Below, one piece after another: positions 18,001-27,704 of a DNA stretch of 64,000 nucleotides. How positions within the stretch are numbered: the first letter of the stretch is position 1; the number at the start of each line of letters is the position of its first letter. Source of the stretch: G965214625 sp965214625 (GTDB lineage Bacteria; Pseudomonadota; Gammaproteobacteria; Arenicellales; Poriferihabitantaceae); the NCBI GenBank assembly GCA_965214625.1, contig OZ243962.1, forward strand, positions 496,001-560,000. The letters run 5' to 3'. The translations under genes were made by a program, and so were the position numbers. The notes below the pieces were generated by a model, which made no database searches, had not been told where the DNA came from, and worked only from the letters and a program-made list of their open reading frames with translations.

Positions 18001-19897
18001 CATACAAAACACTGATTTCACCGTGGTCGGTATTGGCGATATGGGAGGAGATGTATTTGGCAATGGAATGCTGTTGTCCAAACATATTCGACTGATCGCT
18101 GCATTCAATCACTTGCATATCTTTATTGATCCCAATCCGGATGCGGCTGAAAGTTACCGGGAGCGCAAACGCCTTTTTGATACGCCAGGCTCCTCTTGGA
18201 CGGACTATAACGAAACACTGATCTCGAAGGGAGGAGCTGTCTACTCACGGGATGCAAAATCGATCCAATTGTCTGAACAGGCCAAGTTGGCACTCGGTGC
18301 TGAAGAGAACCAATATGCTCCCAATGACCTCATCAATATCATACTCAAATCCGAGGTTGAACTGCTGTGGAACGGGGGAATCGGGACCTATGTGAAAGCG
18401 TCGAGTGAAACCCACGCAGATGCACAGGACCGGAATAATGACGTACTGCGTGTAGATGCCAATCAACTGCGCTGCAAGGTGATCGGGGAGGGAGGGAATC
18501 TAGGCATGACGCAACTCGGTCGGATCGAATTCGCTCAACGTGGCGGGCTTTGTTATACCGATGCGATAGACAACTCGGCCGGGGTCGATACCTCTGATCA
18601 TGAAGTCAATTTAAAAATACTGCTGAATGCGGCAATGCAGCGGGGCGATCTCAAGATGCAGCAACGTAACGCCATGCTGGCTCGTATGGAGGATGAAATC
18701 GGGGTACTTGTTCTCAACAACAACTACATTCAAACCCAGATTCTCAGTATCGAAGCATCTTTCAGCCAAAAATTGATGCCCCAACAATCTCGTTCCATTG
18801 CCCTGCTCGAACAAAAGGGGCTGCTGAACCGGGCAATAGAATATCTTCCGGATGATGCAACATTAAAGGAAAGAATGGACAGCGGAAACTATCTCACCCG
18901 ACCAGAGATCGCCGTCCTGCTGTCCTACAGCAAAATGAATCTTTATCAAAATCTGCTGCATACCACCTTGCCGGATGAAGCCTATCTGTCGAGTGAAATC
19001 ATGCGCTATTTCCCCAAACTGATGACGCGGAAATACCCTGAACTGATCCAGCAACATCGACTGAAACGGGAAATCATCTCAACGCAACTGACCAATGAAC
19101 TGGTCGGTATCATGGGGCCCTCGTTCCATTTGCGACTGGCCGACCTGACCGATGCCAGCGTCGAATCTATCTGTCGTGCCTATGTCACTGCGAGAGGCAT
19201 CCTGTCAATTGAAGCGATCAACACACAGGTCCGTGAACTGGACAATCAGGTCAGCGCCCAGCTGCAGATGGAATGCCTGACACAGTGTGCAACCGCAATG
19301 GAATCCGCCATGACATGGTTGATCAGAAATAACGAGGGCCCGTTCGACATCGAACAGACGGTCACTCAATTCGCCAAGCCCTATCAGAAATTATGCCGTG
19401 ATGTTGAAAAGTCGACGGCATCTGTAGCCGAAAGCTTCCTCGATACAGTAAACCACTATACGGGAAGAGGGCTGCCCCCTGCCCTGTCGAAACAAATCGC
19501 ATCACTGATGACTTTATCGCATGCAATGGATATCATTGATATTGCTAGAGTGCATGGGAAATCAGCGGGCACGGTACGCGATGTTTATTTCCAGGTGTCC
19601 GATCAACTGGGATTGAACTGGCTGCAACACGCGATTGTGGCTTTACCGGTCACGAGCACATGGCATGAACGGGCACAATTCAGTTTGTCAGATGATCTCA
19701 GGGTGACACACGCGGCCATTACCTCCCGCGTCTTGAGTCAGGGCGGTACGGCCGGTAAAGCCCTGGAGCGCTGGATATCAAAAAACCGTAAAACAGTGAA
19801 TAGTCTCAGCGACATGTTCTCGCATTTGAAAGAAGAAGTCAGCGTGGATTTCGCCATGCTGTCCGTATTGGTGAGCGAACTGAATCGGTTACGTTAA
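15095..19897 (+). CDS. gdhB: NAD-dependent glutamate dehydrogenase, large type
   Basis: A 1600-residue enzyme of the GDH-180 class, which deaminates glutamate to 2-oxoglutarate and ammonia with NAD and is mainly catabolic. A long N-terminal regulatory part with ACT-like segments (about 1-700) precedes the catalytic core, recognised from SPRVEGVHLRGGEVARGGLRWS, then KNAVIVPVGSKGGF with the active-site lysine region, GDMGGDVFGNGML as the nucleotide-binding loop, and GEGGNLGMTQLGR. A helical C-terminal domain completes it. The length is typical. It is monocistronic or leads the following small genes; the next starts about 115 bases downstream. Confidence 0.96.
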   Translation: MKNTVTEQFLSTLAHRLKGEQSSEEIDFLKAYYQRLSRQDFVEERALEFRNLALRHKQLGHVRQPGQTLIDICNQHPDGVGSNQHISTTVINIVIDEKPFVINSLMMKLNSLRKNPIRLLHPIFKVTRDAQHALIAIERYQHEDALSNDQWFIECYIQFVIDYVPEHEHQPLIAALEQVIFDINVVVHDWKDMRQGALELAEVSASERDAAMPDEYSALFRWMAEDHFAFLGYCELSVTQSRENQTVNLVPESTRGVLRAAKHHDDDAALKLLPPIGFSPTSPVVFTKTCQQSTIHRANYMDCILFDHGTRSTPDKTRQTTVSCMLGFLSGSSARLPTGEIPHLREKTAYVLEQSEFRRSGYAYKELTTILETLPREKLFQLDRDSLYALCMSLLNQQERRKTRLYLHRDICGHFYSCLVYVPRDIFNSKLRQQIQTYLAKSLKAEEVSFQVHFSDSILTRIHYTVHRSRSSGQEITQSKLEQAVQNIARDWNDRLYESIRATSGDETAKQTLDIFRDGFSSNYQDDFGTETAVVDINICNQLQPDEIRAVLGHSEQEKSPGTSLTQASFKIYSIDYSIPLSDVLPVLENMGVRVLGERPYRINTVNGQSFRIHDFAIVRKDGKPFDLATNGEKFESTFIQCSEGHVENDGYNQLTLIANLTWRQIALLRAYYKYLKQIRLRYSENYIIDALVSNPELVVAIINYFNERYHPTSTGHAADQRLETVRGLFEQVHTLDEDRILRALLDVVLATLRTNYFQQHENGQTKSYISFKLSSGSIPRIPEPSPKFEIFVYSPRVEGVHLRGGEVARGGLRWSERPEDFRTEVLGLVKAQRVKNAVIVPVGSKGGFVAKQLPDGNRQAIQKEVIACYKIFISSLLDLTDNLRNNQIVPPKDVVRLDKDDPYLVVAADKGTATFSDIANGLSEQYGFWLGDAFASGGSVGYDHKKMGITARGAWESVKRHFRERGKDIQNTDFTVVGIGDMGGDVFGNGMLLSKHIRLIAAFNHLHIFIDPNPDAAESYRERKRLFDTPGSSWTDYNETLISKGGAVYSRDAKSIQLSEQAKLALGAEENQYAPNDLINIILKSEVELLWNGGIGTYVKASSETHADAQDRNNDVLRVDANQLRCKVIGEGGNLGMTQLGRIEFAQRGGLCYTDAIDNSAGVDTSDHEVNLKILLNAAMQRGDLKMQQRNAMLARMEDEIGVLVLNNNYIQTQILSIEASFSQKLMPQQSRSIALLEQKGLLNRAIEYLPDDATLKERMDSGNYLTRPEIAVLLSYSKMNLYQNLLHTTLPDEAYLSSEIMRYFPKLMTRKYPELIQQHRLKREIISTQLTNELVGIMGPSFHLRLADLTDASVESICRAYVTARGILSIEAINTQVRELDNQVSAQLQMECLTQCATAMESAMTWLIRNNEGPFDIEQTVTQFAKPYQKLCRDVEKSTASVAESFLDTVNHYTGRGLPPALSKQIASLMTLSHAMDIIDIARVHGKSAGTVRDVYFQVSDQLGLNWLQHAIVALPVTSTWHERAQFSLSDDLRVTHAAITSRVLSQGGTAGKALERWISKNRKTVNSLSDMFSHLKEEVSVDFAMLSVLVSELNRLR

Positions 19898-20013
19898 ATT
19901 GGGTTGTCTGCGAAACTGTTCCGGATTATGACTTTTTCCGGTGACGTATATTTTCATTGGTGAAAGACCGACGTTCCCGAATACTCAATCTCAGCGTATT
20001 GGCGGCAGGGTGA

Positions 20014-20601
20014 ATGAATGATTCTGGATTCGTTGCGGTCAAGCCCATTGCGATGAATAATGTGCTGCCCATCCCTCAATCCGGTTTCTGGGTTTTCGGA
20101 TATGGATCTTTGATGTGGGATCCCGGTTTTTTGTTTATTCGTTCCCAAAAGGCACAATTGTTTGGCTATCACCGGCGACTTTGCCTGTGGTCCACGCGCT
20201 ACCGGGGGACACATACCCAACCAGGATTGGTATTGGGTCTGGACCGCGGGGGGTCTTGTATCGGAATGGCCTATCTGGTTGATGAAAAACACCGCTCGCA
20301 AACAGCCGAGTATTTATATGATCGGGAAATGATCAGCGATGCCTATCAGCCGATTATCAAGAAACTCTATCTTGAAGATCGATCCGTTGCCGATGCGCTG
20401 ACTTTTGTCAGCAAACCATGGCATTCCCAGTATGCCCCGCAATTGACGATCGACGAAACGGTGGCCATTGTCAAAAACGCCTGTGGACAGAAGGGTCCCA
20501 ACAGTGAATACATATTGAGGACCGTCGATCACCTCAATCAGTGCGGTGTCCACAACACCGTATTGCATGGCATCTCAAAAACACTGGAGTTGCAATTATG
20601 A
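20014..20601 (+). CDS. Gamma-glutamylcyclotransferase, ChaC-like
   Basis: A 195-residue protein of the ChaC family, which cleaves glutathione to 5-oxoproline and cysteinyl-glycine in the cytosol. The family signature VFGYGSLMWDPGF occurs at about residues 27-39, followed by YHRRLCLWSTRYRGT and later an acidic segment (YLYDREM) containing a candidate catalytic glutamate. The start is uncertain: an ATG 39 bases further in (20053) would remove a non-conserved leader. Its place after gdhB suggests a link to glutamate and glutathione turnover, but co-transcription is not shown. Confidence 0.85.
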   Translation: MNDSGFVAVKPIAMNNVLPIPQSGFWVFGYGSLMWDPGFLFIRSQKAQLFGYHRRLCLWSTRYRGTHTQPGLVLGLDRGGSCIGMAYLVDEKHRSQTAEYLYDREMISDAYQPIIKKLYLEDRSVADALTFVSKPWHSQYAPQLTIDETVAIVKNACGQKGPNSEYILRTVDHLNQCGVHNTVLHGISKTLELQL

Positions 20602-20720
20602 CAGTGGACCGGTCGGTCACAATGACCGATTGATTGACAGCGCTTCAGTATCCCTGTTGCCGACAGCTATCCGGTCTGATTCAATCCAATTACACACTTC
20701 AATCCTTGGGAGTTATTTTT

Positions 20721-21074
20721 ATGAGTGAAGAAACGCTTTTCAGTAAAATTGTCAACCGGGAAATACCGGCCGACATTGTTTTTCAGGATGATGAAGTCAC
20801 CGCCTTTCGGGATATCCGCCCCCAGGCACCGACACATATCCTGATTGTACCGAACAAGATCATTCCTTCAGTCAACGACATCACATCTGAAGATCAGTCG
20901 ACACTGGGGCACTTGTTTGTCGTGGCGAAACAGCTTGCCGAACAAGAAGGGATTGCACAGGACGGTTATCGGTTACTCATCAACTGTGGGCAGCACGGCT
21001 GTCAGGAAGTCTATCATCTCCACATGCACCTCGTCGGTGGACGTCCCTTGGGCGGCATGTTGAACCCGTTATAA
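20721..21074 (+). CDS. hinT: HIT-family purine nucleotide hydrolase (HinT-like)
   Basis: A 117-residue histidine-triad protein that hydrolyses adenosine or guanosine phosphoramidates. It begins MSEETLFSKIVNREIPA and carries the triad HLHMH at residues 99-103 (His99, 101, 103) with the catalytic site in the following LVGGRPLGG. An in-frame ATG at 20634 would add 29 unconserved residues; the chosen ATG has GGGAG eight bases upstream. Length and ends are those of the HinT group. Confidence 0.93.
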   Translation: MSEETLFSKIVNREIPADIVFQDDEVTAFRDIRPQAPTHILIVPNKIIPSVNDITSEDQSTLGHLFVVAKQLAEQEGIAQDGYRLLINCGQHGCQEVYHLHMHLVGGRPLGGMLNPL

Positions 21075-21316
21075 CCGATCGAATGGGTAATCTCTCGATA
21101 TCCTAAACAGGCAGTATGACAGGCTAGAACTCTGCTAACGAACAGGCCGGCATGATGAACTTGCCCCTTCAAGAGAGTCTGTCAGCCCGGTCACCCGTCC
21201 TGTCCGTTGGTCCGGATGGGACACGGGACAGTCACCCTGTATCGCCAAATTCCAGTTGCGGTATCGCTGCCACCCCATCCGCCTGAACATCACGGCGACG
21301 GTTATCCGTCGCGGTT

Positions 21317-21811
21317 TTAGGTTTCCGCTGTTTTGCGCATCGTTGACTGCAGTAACACGACACAATAGGCCGCTATCCCCTCTTCCCTTCCACAAAATCC
21401 CAGTCGCTCCGTGGTCGTCGCCTTGACACTGACTTGATTCAATGCAATACCGAGATCCGAAGCAATATGTCGACGCATCGCCGGAATATACGGTGACAAT
21501 CTCGGCTTTTCAGCGACAATGATACAGTCAAGGTTCAGTACCTGCCATTTCTCCTCAACCATTATTTCCCTTGTCCGGCGAACAAACTGACGGCTATCCA
21601 CATTTTTATACTCGACCTTCGAAGGCGGAAAATGTTGTCCGATATCCCCTTTGGCCATTGCGCCAAGACAGGCATCGCAGATGACGTGCAACAGTACATC
21701 GGCATCAGAGTGTCCCGCCAGTCCCATCGGCCAATCAATATCGACACCCCCAATCACCAACGGTCGGCCCTCGACCAGTGGATGCACATCATAACCGTTT
21801 CCCACTCTCAT
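21317..21811 (-). CDS. ispF: 2-C-methyl-D-erythritol 2,4-cyclodiphosphate synthase
   Basis: A 164-residue trimeric, zinc-dependent enzyme of the non-mevalonate isoprenoid route. It starts MRVGNGYDVHPLVEG, with the metal ligands in GYDVH and GHSDADVLLH, and has the KATTTERLGFCGREEGIAA substrate loop near the C-terminus. Its ATG overlaps the ispD stop in an ATGA, indicating coupled translation. The usual downstream genes truD and surE are absent; the neighbour across a 240-base gap is convergent hinT. Confidence 0.97.
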   Translation of the reverse strand: MRVGNGYDVHPLVEGRPLVIGGVDIDWPMGLAGHSDADVLLHVICDACLGAMAKGDIGQHFPPSKVEYKNVDSRQFVRRTREIMVEEKWQVLNLDCIIVAEKPRLSPYIPAMRRHIASDLGIALNQVSVKATTTERLGFCGREEGIAAYCVVLLQSTMRKTAET

Positions 21812-22521
21812 GTCGTTGCTCCCGATATAATCGCTTCCGCAGTACGCAAATCCGATTCCAGTGTAATTTTTATATTCGTCGAATGGCTTTCGATCAATTG
21901 AGGCCGTCTCCCCATGTACTCCATAGCACAGGACTCATCAAAAACCGCTTGGTTCTGCGCGATACACGATTCAAGTGCCTGTCTTAACGGACCCAGGGGA
22001 AAGATTTGCGGCGTCACCGCCCGCCAGTAACTTTCGCGTGGAACTGTTTCGGTAATCTTGTTGTCACGATTGGATTTCTTCAATGTATCGTGGACCGGGA
22101 TACCGAGCAGTGCACCATCCGGGTTTTCAGTCAGACAATTCACCAGTTTCTGTATGTCATCTTGCCGCACACAAGGTCGAACCGCATCATGGACCAACAC
22201 CCAATCCCCGGGGGCAGCAACGTGTGATTGCACCAGAAAATGAATCGCATTCAAGACCGTATCGGCCCGTTCCGCCCCCCCATTGGCAATGCCGATGAGT
22301 TTGTCGTGATCAAATCGGCACCGCTCCCAGAAATCATCCTTCTGGCGAATACCGATGACGACCCCGTCAATGCAATTGACGGCACATAACCGCCTGAGCG
22401 TATGCACCAGTACCGGTTCTCCGGCGAGCAACAAATACTGCTTGGGGACCGGCGCTTTCATTCTACTGCCGAATCCGGCTGCAGGCACAATCCCCCAGAT
22501 TTTGGGCTGTTTCCCCTTCAC
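21808..22521 (-). CDS. ispD: 2-C-methyl-D-erythritol 4-phosphate cytidylyltransferase
   Basis: Activates MEP with CTP in isoprenoid precursor synthesis. The nucleotide-binding signature VPAAGFGSRMKAPVPKQYL lies at the start, followed by VLVHDAVRPCV and the conserved C-terminal segment. I choose the GTG at 22521, with GGAGAA nine bases before it, because it gives 237 residues, matching E. coli IspD (236). A longer frame with an ATG at 22626 would overlap the divergent mfd start and add about 35 unconserved residues. Confidence 0.93.
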   Translation of the reverse strand: MKGKQPKIWGIVPAAGFGSRMKAPVPKQYLLLAGEPVLVHTLRRLCAVNCIDGVVIGIRQKDDFWERCRFDHDKLIGIANGGAERADTVLNAIHFLVQSHVAAPGDWVLVHDAVRPCVRQDDIQKLVNCLTENPDGALLGIPVHDTLKKSNRDNKITETVPRESYWRAVTPQIFPLGPLRQALESCIAQNQAVFDESCAMEYMGRRPQLIESHSTNIKITLESDLRTAEAIISGATT

Positions 22522-22618
22522 GTCGGGTAATTCTCCGGTTTTTACTATGTTTTCAATATCGTGACAGTTAAAATCCGCGACACTCGATGTACGACAATCA
22601 TCCTCTTTAGCCTGCACA

Positions 22619-25600
22619 ATGCTCATACCCGCGCTCAATCCGGTTCTCCCGGGAAAAAGCAACCCCGCGCGATGGAGCAATCTGCCCGGCTCGGCCTTTG
22701 GTCTTGCGATCGCCAAGGCCGCAGAACAATCAGCACATCCGCTTGTGATTGTACTCGATGAACCGAGACAACTTCAGATTCTCGAAGCAGAACTGCATTT
22801 TTTCCTGTCTCAGGAACAACCACTACCCATATTGCACTTCCCGAGTTGGGAGTGCCTGCCCTACGATGTCTTCTCGCCCCACCCGAGCATCATATCAGAA
22901 CGACTGCGCATTCTTGCCAATTTACCCCATCTTGAAAACGGGATTGTGTTGACAACCTGCGCCAATCTGATGCAACGGCTTCCCCCGGTCGAATATGTGT
23001 CAGGGCACTCCCTTTGGCTGACAACAGGACAAAGAATCAACATCGAGGCCTTGCGAAGGCAACTCATATCCGCCAACTACCTCTCGGTCGATCAGGTCAC
23101 CTCACCCGGCGAATTTGCGGTTCGGGGCGGCCTGATTGACCTCTTTCCAATGGGCGTTGACAATCCATTTCGAGTGGATCTGTTTGATGACGAAATCGAA
23201 TCGATACGGACTTTCGACCCATCGACACAACGTTCCACCGGCCATATCAATAAGATTGAACTGCTACCGGCCAAGGAATTCCCGATGACCGAACAGGCAA
23301 TCAAACGCTTTCGTGCCGCATTTCGCCTCAAGTTTGAGGGGGATCCGAGACAACAGACAGTCTATAGCGAAATCAGCAAGGGCCACACCCCTGCCGGTAC
23401 CGAGTTTTTCTTTTCCCTGTTTTTCGAGGACACTGCATCGTTATTTGACTACTTGCCACCAGAACACATCTTGATTCTGGAACAGGATATAGAACAAGTG
23501 TCCCAATCGTTATGGGGAGAAATACAGGATCGTTACGTCAGTGCCAACTACACCGTTTCCCGTCAAGTCCTTCCTCCTGACAGTCTATATATTTCGCCTG
23601 ATCAACTTGCCCAATACATCAAATCACGCAAACATATCATTCATCATCGCGAAAAATCGAGTGCTCAATTCTGGGTGGCCCCCTTTGATCATCATCAACA
23701 ATTTCCGGTTGATCCCAGGAAACACGCCCCCTACCAGCCTCTGCTGAATCATCTCACTCACTCGAGTCATCGTATTCTTTTGGTGACTGAAACCGCGGGT
23801 AGACAGGATGCAATGCGAGAGTTGCTACACGCCAATGGACTGCACACCGTTGCGTACAACAACTTCAAGGATTTTTACCAATCTCAGAACATGAATATCG
23901 GCTTGAGCGTGGCGATGCTGGAGCGGGGATTGAAAAGTACATTCCTTCAGATTGAAGTCATCACCGAAAGTCAACTCTATGGTGACCGGGTCTTTCAGCG
24001 CAGAAGAAGAAGTGCCCAGTCCCTCGACCCCGAATCCATCATCAAATCCCTGGCCGAACTGAATATCGGAGACCCGGTTGTGCATAGCGAGCACGGTATC
24101 GGACGGTATCGGGGGCTCAAAAATCTCAACATCGCAGGAGAAGAAACCGAATTTTTGACATTGGAATATCAAGACAATGACAAGCTTTATATTCCGGTTC
24201 TCTCTCTCAATCTGATCAGTCGGTTCATTGGCGGGTCGCCTGATACCGCACCGATCCATCGACTAGGCAGCAACCAGTGGGAAAACGCCAAAAAAAGAGC
24301 CAGAGAAAAAGCCTATGACGTGGCAACAGAACTACTGGAAGTCGCAGCATTGCGAACGGCCAGGGGAGGGGTGGCCTTTGACATTCCCAAAGATGACTAT
24401 CAGGCCTTTGTCAGTCGATTTCCATTCGAAGAGACGCCGGACCAAGCACAAGCTATCAGTGAAGTACTGGCTGATCTGAGTGTCAAGGAACCAATGGACA
24501 GACTGGTCTGTGGGGATGTCGGATTCGGCAAGACTGAAGTGGCACTCAGGGCGGCTTATATTGTCGCCAGCAACGACAGGCAGGTTGCCATTCTGGTCCC
24601 CACAACGCTGTTGGCGCAGCAACATTACCAGATCTTCGCTGATCGATTCGCCGATACACCCCTCACCATTGGCACCTTGTCGCGATTCAACAGCAAAAAA
24701 CACGCCTCGGAGATACTGTCGCGTCTGAAACAGGGGTTACTGGATATCGTTATCGGCACACATAGATTGCTCCAGGACGATGTGCATATCAAGAATCTGG
24801 GCTTGCTGATCATCGATGAGGAACATCGCTTTGGTGTTCGACAAAAGGAAAGGATCAAGCAACTTAAAAGTCAGGTTGACATCCTGACGCTGACAGCGAC
24901 TCCGATTCCAAGGACTTTGAATATCACGCTGTCGAAATTAAGATCGATTTCCATTATCGCCACACCACCCAATCATCGCCTGTCTATCAAGACCTTTATC
25001 AGGGAATGGAACCCGGGGTTGATCCGGGAAGCCTGCCTGAGGGAGATTCGACGGGGTGGACAGGTTTATTTTTTGCACAACGATGTCAGAACCATCGAAA
25101 AAACGGTGCAGGAACTCGCTGAATTGGTCCCCGAAGCCAGCATCGATTTCGGACACGGCCAAATGGGAGATCTCCAGCTTGAGCACGTCATGCAGAATTT
25201 TTACCACCAGCGATTCAATATTCTGGTGTGTACCACGATCATCGAAAGCGGTATTGACATTCCGTCTGCCAATACCATTATCATCCATCGTGCAGACCGG
25301 TTCGGATTGGCACAGCTTCATCAGATACGCGGCCGCGTTGGTCGATCTCATCATCAAGCCTATGCCTATCTGCTCATCCCGGATCGGAAACTACTCACAA
25401 AAAATGCCGAAAAACGGCTGGATGCGATTGATTCCATGGAAGATCTTGGCTCTGGATTTGCACTCGCCTCACACGACCTCGAAATTCGCGGTGCGGGGGA
25501 GTTGCTCGGTGAAACCCAAAGTGGCTCGATCGATACAATCGGATTTTCACTGTACAGTGAGTATCTCGCTCAAGCCGTCAGGTCCATAAAGTCCGGCCAA

Positions 25601-26083
25601 ATCCCGGTGGAATCGAAGAGTAACGACTCACATCCAGCCACCGTGATTGACGTACAAGCCCCTGCCTTGTTTCCTGAAGACTATCTGGCCAATGCACATA
25701 CCCGACTGATCCTGTACAAACGCATCGCCAGCGCCTTGTCTGATCAGGAATTGGATGAATTGCAAATCGAGACCATTGACCGATTTGGCCTACTACCCGA
25801 ATCGGCCAAAAATCTCTTCAGGCTGACTTCGATTCGATTACAGGCGGAAAAGCGCAACATTCGAAAAATCGAGATGACCGAGCAAGGGGGAACCATCGAG
25901 TTTGGTGAACACCCAATGATTGATCCTGCCATCATCTTTCAGATGATTCAGCAATCTCCTCATCACTATCAATTATCAGGTCCGAACGCATTTAGGATAA
26001 AGGGTCAATTTACCGATGCGGATGAACGAATCAGAAAAATTGAATCCGTTTTAACCGTACTGACTCGCGAGGAACAGGTTTAG
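22619..26083 (+). CDS. mfd: Transcription-repair coupling factor
   Basis: A 1154-residue DNA translocase that removes RNA polymerase stalled at lesions and recruits UvrA. The order is as in E. coli Mfd (1148): UvrB-like N-terminal module (FPSWECLPYDVFSPH, VRGGLIDLFPMG), the RNA polymerase-interacting domain (GDPVVHSEHGIGRYRGL), then the RecG-like helicase with Walker A GDVGFGKTEVA, the DEEH box in IIDEEHRFGV, LTLTATPIPRTL and QIRGRVGRS. It is divergent from ispD with a gap of about 97 bases and is followed by csiV. Confidence 0.98.
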   Translation: MLIPALNPVLPGKSNPARWSNLPGSAFGLAIAKAAEQSAHPLVIVLDEPRQLQILEAELHFFLSQEQPLPILHFPSWECLPYDVFSPHPSIISERLRILANLPHLENGIVLTTCANLMQRLPPVEYVSGHSLWLTTGQRINIEALRRQLISANYLSVDQVTSPGEFAVRGGLIDLFPMGVDNPFRVDLFDDEIESIRTFDPSTQRSTGHINKIELLPAKEFPMTEQAIKRFRAAFRLKFEGDPRQQTVYSEISKGHTPAGTEFFFSLFFEDTASLFDYLPPEHILILEQDIEQVSQSLWGEIQDRYVSANYTVSRQVLPPDSLYISPDQLAQYIKSRKHIIHHREKSSAQFWVAPFDHHQQFPVDPRKHAPYQPLLNHLTHSSHRILLVTETAGRQDAMRELLHANGLHTVAYNNFKDFYQSQNMNIGLSVAMLERGLKSTFLQIEVITESQLYGDRVFQRRRRSAQSLDPESIIKSLAELNIGDPVVHSEHGIGRYRGLKNLNIAGEETEFLTLEYQDNDKLYIPVLSLNLISRFIGGSPDTAPIHRLGSNQWENAKKRAREKAYDVATELLEVAALRTARGGVAFDIPKDDYQAFVSRFPFEETPDQAQAISEVLADLSVKEPMDRLVCGDVGFGKTEVALRAAYIVASNDRQVAILVPTTLLAQQHYQIFADRFADTPLTIGTLSRFNSKKHASEILSRLKQGLLDIVIGTHRLLQDDVHIKNLGLLIIDEEHRFGVRQKERIKQLKSQVDILTLTATPIPRTLNITLSKLRSISIIATPPNHRLSIKTFIREWNPGLIREACLREIRRGGQVYFLHNDVRTIEKTVQELAELVPEASIDFGHGQMGDLQLEHVMQNFYHQRFNILVCTTIIESGIDIPSANTIIIHRADRFGLAQLHQIRGRVGRSHHQAYAYLLIPDRKLLTKNAEKRLDAIDSMEDLGSGFALASHDLEIRGAGELLGETQSGSIDTIGFSLYSEYLAQAVRSIKSGQIPVESKSNDSHPATVIDVQAPALFPEDYLANAHTRLILYKRIASALSDQELDELQIETIDRFGLLPESAKNLFRLTSIRLQAEKRNIRKIEMTEQGGTIEFGEHPMIDPAIIFQMIQQSPHHYQLSGPNAFRIKGQFTDADERIRKIESVLTVLTREEQV

Positions 26084-26145
26084 CCATCCACTAATCGGAT
26101 GATGGGCTTATGCTATACTGCGAAGACGGATTTTTGTTCAGAACC

Positions 26146-26829
26146 ATGCATCGATTCACCATCCTCACCGGTTTGTTGTGCCTGTTTTGCGGCACAACCG
26201 TCTTTGCCAGGGATTATCACGTCGAACTCGTTGTATTCGAAAGGGCATCTATCGAGAATGAACTGAATCAACAGGTCATGCGTTCCGACCGCCTGCAAAC
26301 AAGACAGGCGCAGTTGGAAACACTCAAAACCAAGGCCAACACCGAAATCGGACTCAGTGACTCGCTCACCTACCTGGAGACGGCCGAAAACAGTCTCATT
26401 GCCAACGGGTATCATATTCTCAAATCAGCACACTGGAGACAAGCCGCCAGTGTATATCAGGATGCACCCCTGATTTCGTTGGTCGATGAGAGCAAGAACC
26501 GGCCTTCTCATCTGTCTGCCGGCCTTGTCAGAATCTATAAGACCACCTTGATTTTTGCTGATGTTGACTTGCAGCTCACGCTCGACCGACCGGCCCGGTT
26601 AATCGAAGGGGAAGAAACCGAATTGGCTACCGATGGCCTTTCGGACACAGTGGTGGAACTGAATGCCGGGGCTAATGGATTATTATTGGGTGAGCACGAC
26701 CCTTCACCTGAAAACTATTTCATTTCAGAAAAAAGACGATTGAAATTCAAGGAAGTACACTATTTTGATCATCCCCTTTTTGGCATGATATTGGGGGTCT
26801 GGCCCGTTGAAACGGAAACGGTTGAATGA
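26146..26829 (+). CDS. csiV: CsiV-family periplasmic protein
   Basis: About 227 residues with a signal peptide (MHRFTILTGLLCLFCGTTVFA). The mature start RDYHVELVVFERA, the central LIANGYHILKSAHWRQ and the C-terminal RRLKFKEVHYFDHPLFGMILGVWP match the CsiV family, studied in Vibrio as a peptidoglycan-binding protein of the envelope. A start at 26110 is possible but would put a polar leader before the signal peptide. Its place right after mfd is shared with other gammaproteobacteria. It converges on mtnP with a 20-base gap. Confidence 0.75.
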   Translation: MHRFTILTGLLCLFCGTTVFARDYHVELVVFERASIENELNQQVMRSDRLQTRQAQLETLKTKANTEIGLSDSLTYLETAENSLIANGYHILKSAHWRQAASVYQDAPLISLVDESKNRPSHLSAGLVRIYKTTLIFADVDLQLTLDRPARLIEGEETELATDGLSDTVVELNAGANGLLLGEHDPSPENYFISEKRRLKFKEVHYFDHPLFGMILGVWPVETETVE

Positions 26830-26849
26830 GATAGGGCCAGATTGCCACG

Positions 26850-27593
26850 CTATATCTTCAGATATCGCGAAAGTAAAAACACTTTTTTCGATGCCTTTCG
26901 AAAGGATGCTTGTATCATCTCCAGCGTGATGGCATCACCCCGGCCTGCGGCTGGATTGACGACCAGAGCCAGGCAGGCATACTGCAGGCCCAATTCCCTG
27001 GCCAGCGCCGTTTCAGGCATCCCGGTCATACCGACAATATCGGCACCATCGTTTTCGAGCCTGTCTATCTCTGCGGCACTTTCGAGTCTCGGGCCCTGCG
27101 TCGCCGCATAGGTTCCCCCGTCGACCAGCGTAACCCCGGCCGACTTGGCAGCATGAAGTAACGAGTTCCTTAATGGCTGGCTATAGGGGTACGCGAATTC
27201 AATATGCTGCAACTGGGAACGGTCACTGTCATAAAACGTATGCTCTCGCCCCCAGGTATAGTCGATGATCTGATCTGGCAGAACCAGTCCGCCACATTGA
27301 TACTGCGCATTGATTCCTCCGACCGTTGCCAAGGCAACGATGTGCGTAGCCCCCAACTGTTGCAGTGCCCAAAGATTGGCTCGATAGTTGATTCTATGTG
27401 GTGGAATCGAATGTATGCGTCCATGTCGGGGCAGAAAAAAAATCGAGTTTGAGAACAGCCGTCCGACAACAATTTCGGCGGATGGCAACCCATATGGCGT
27501 ATCAACAGCACGACGGTCCTCCACGACAAGGTCGGGTATTTGGGTCAGGCCACTGCCGCCGATCAGTGCGATTTTTTTCATCGTTCGCCCCAT
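26850..27593 (-). CDS. mtnP: S-methyl-5'-thioinosine phosphorylase
   Basis: A 247-residue purine nucleoside phosphorylase of the MTAP/MTIP group. It has LIGGSGLTQI near the start, the phosphate site RHGR, HRINYRANLWAL, and the base-recognition stretch VGMTGMPETALARELGL. The TGMPE form is what I expect in the methylthioinosine-specific enzymes of Pseudomonas and relatives rather than true methylthioadenosine phosphorylases, so it probably serves methylthioadenosine salvage after deamination. The ATG at 27593 has GAGG eight bases upstream; another at 27581 is possible. Confidence 0.85.
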   Translation of the reverse strand: MGRTMKKIALIGGSGLTQIPDLVVEDRRAVDTPYGLPSAEIVVGRLFSNSIFFLPRHGRIHSIPPHRINYRANLWALQQLGATHIVALATVGGINAQYQCGGLVLPDQIIDYTWGREHTFYDSDRSQLQHIEFAYPYSQPLRNSLLHAAKSAGVTLVDGGTYAATQGPRLESAAEIDRLENDGADIVGMTGMPETALARELGLQYACLALVVNPAAGRGDAITLEMIQASFRKASKKVFLLSRYLKI

Positions 27594-27704
27594 GTGAACA
27601 CCCTCGTGGTCATCTGTGTCAACCAAGACCGGAGCATGATGAACCCAACTGCAAATTCACCGACGTCTTCCATGCTCACGAAGACAGCTTACCCTCTTTG
27701 TGCA

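Noticed and set aside
21180..21240. Possible terminator hairpin between hinT and ispF (CTGTCC ... GGGACAG)
   Set aside because: The arms are far apart, the pairing is interrupted and no T run follows on either strand.
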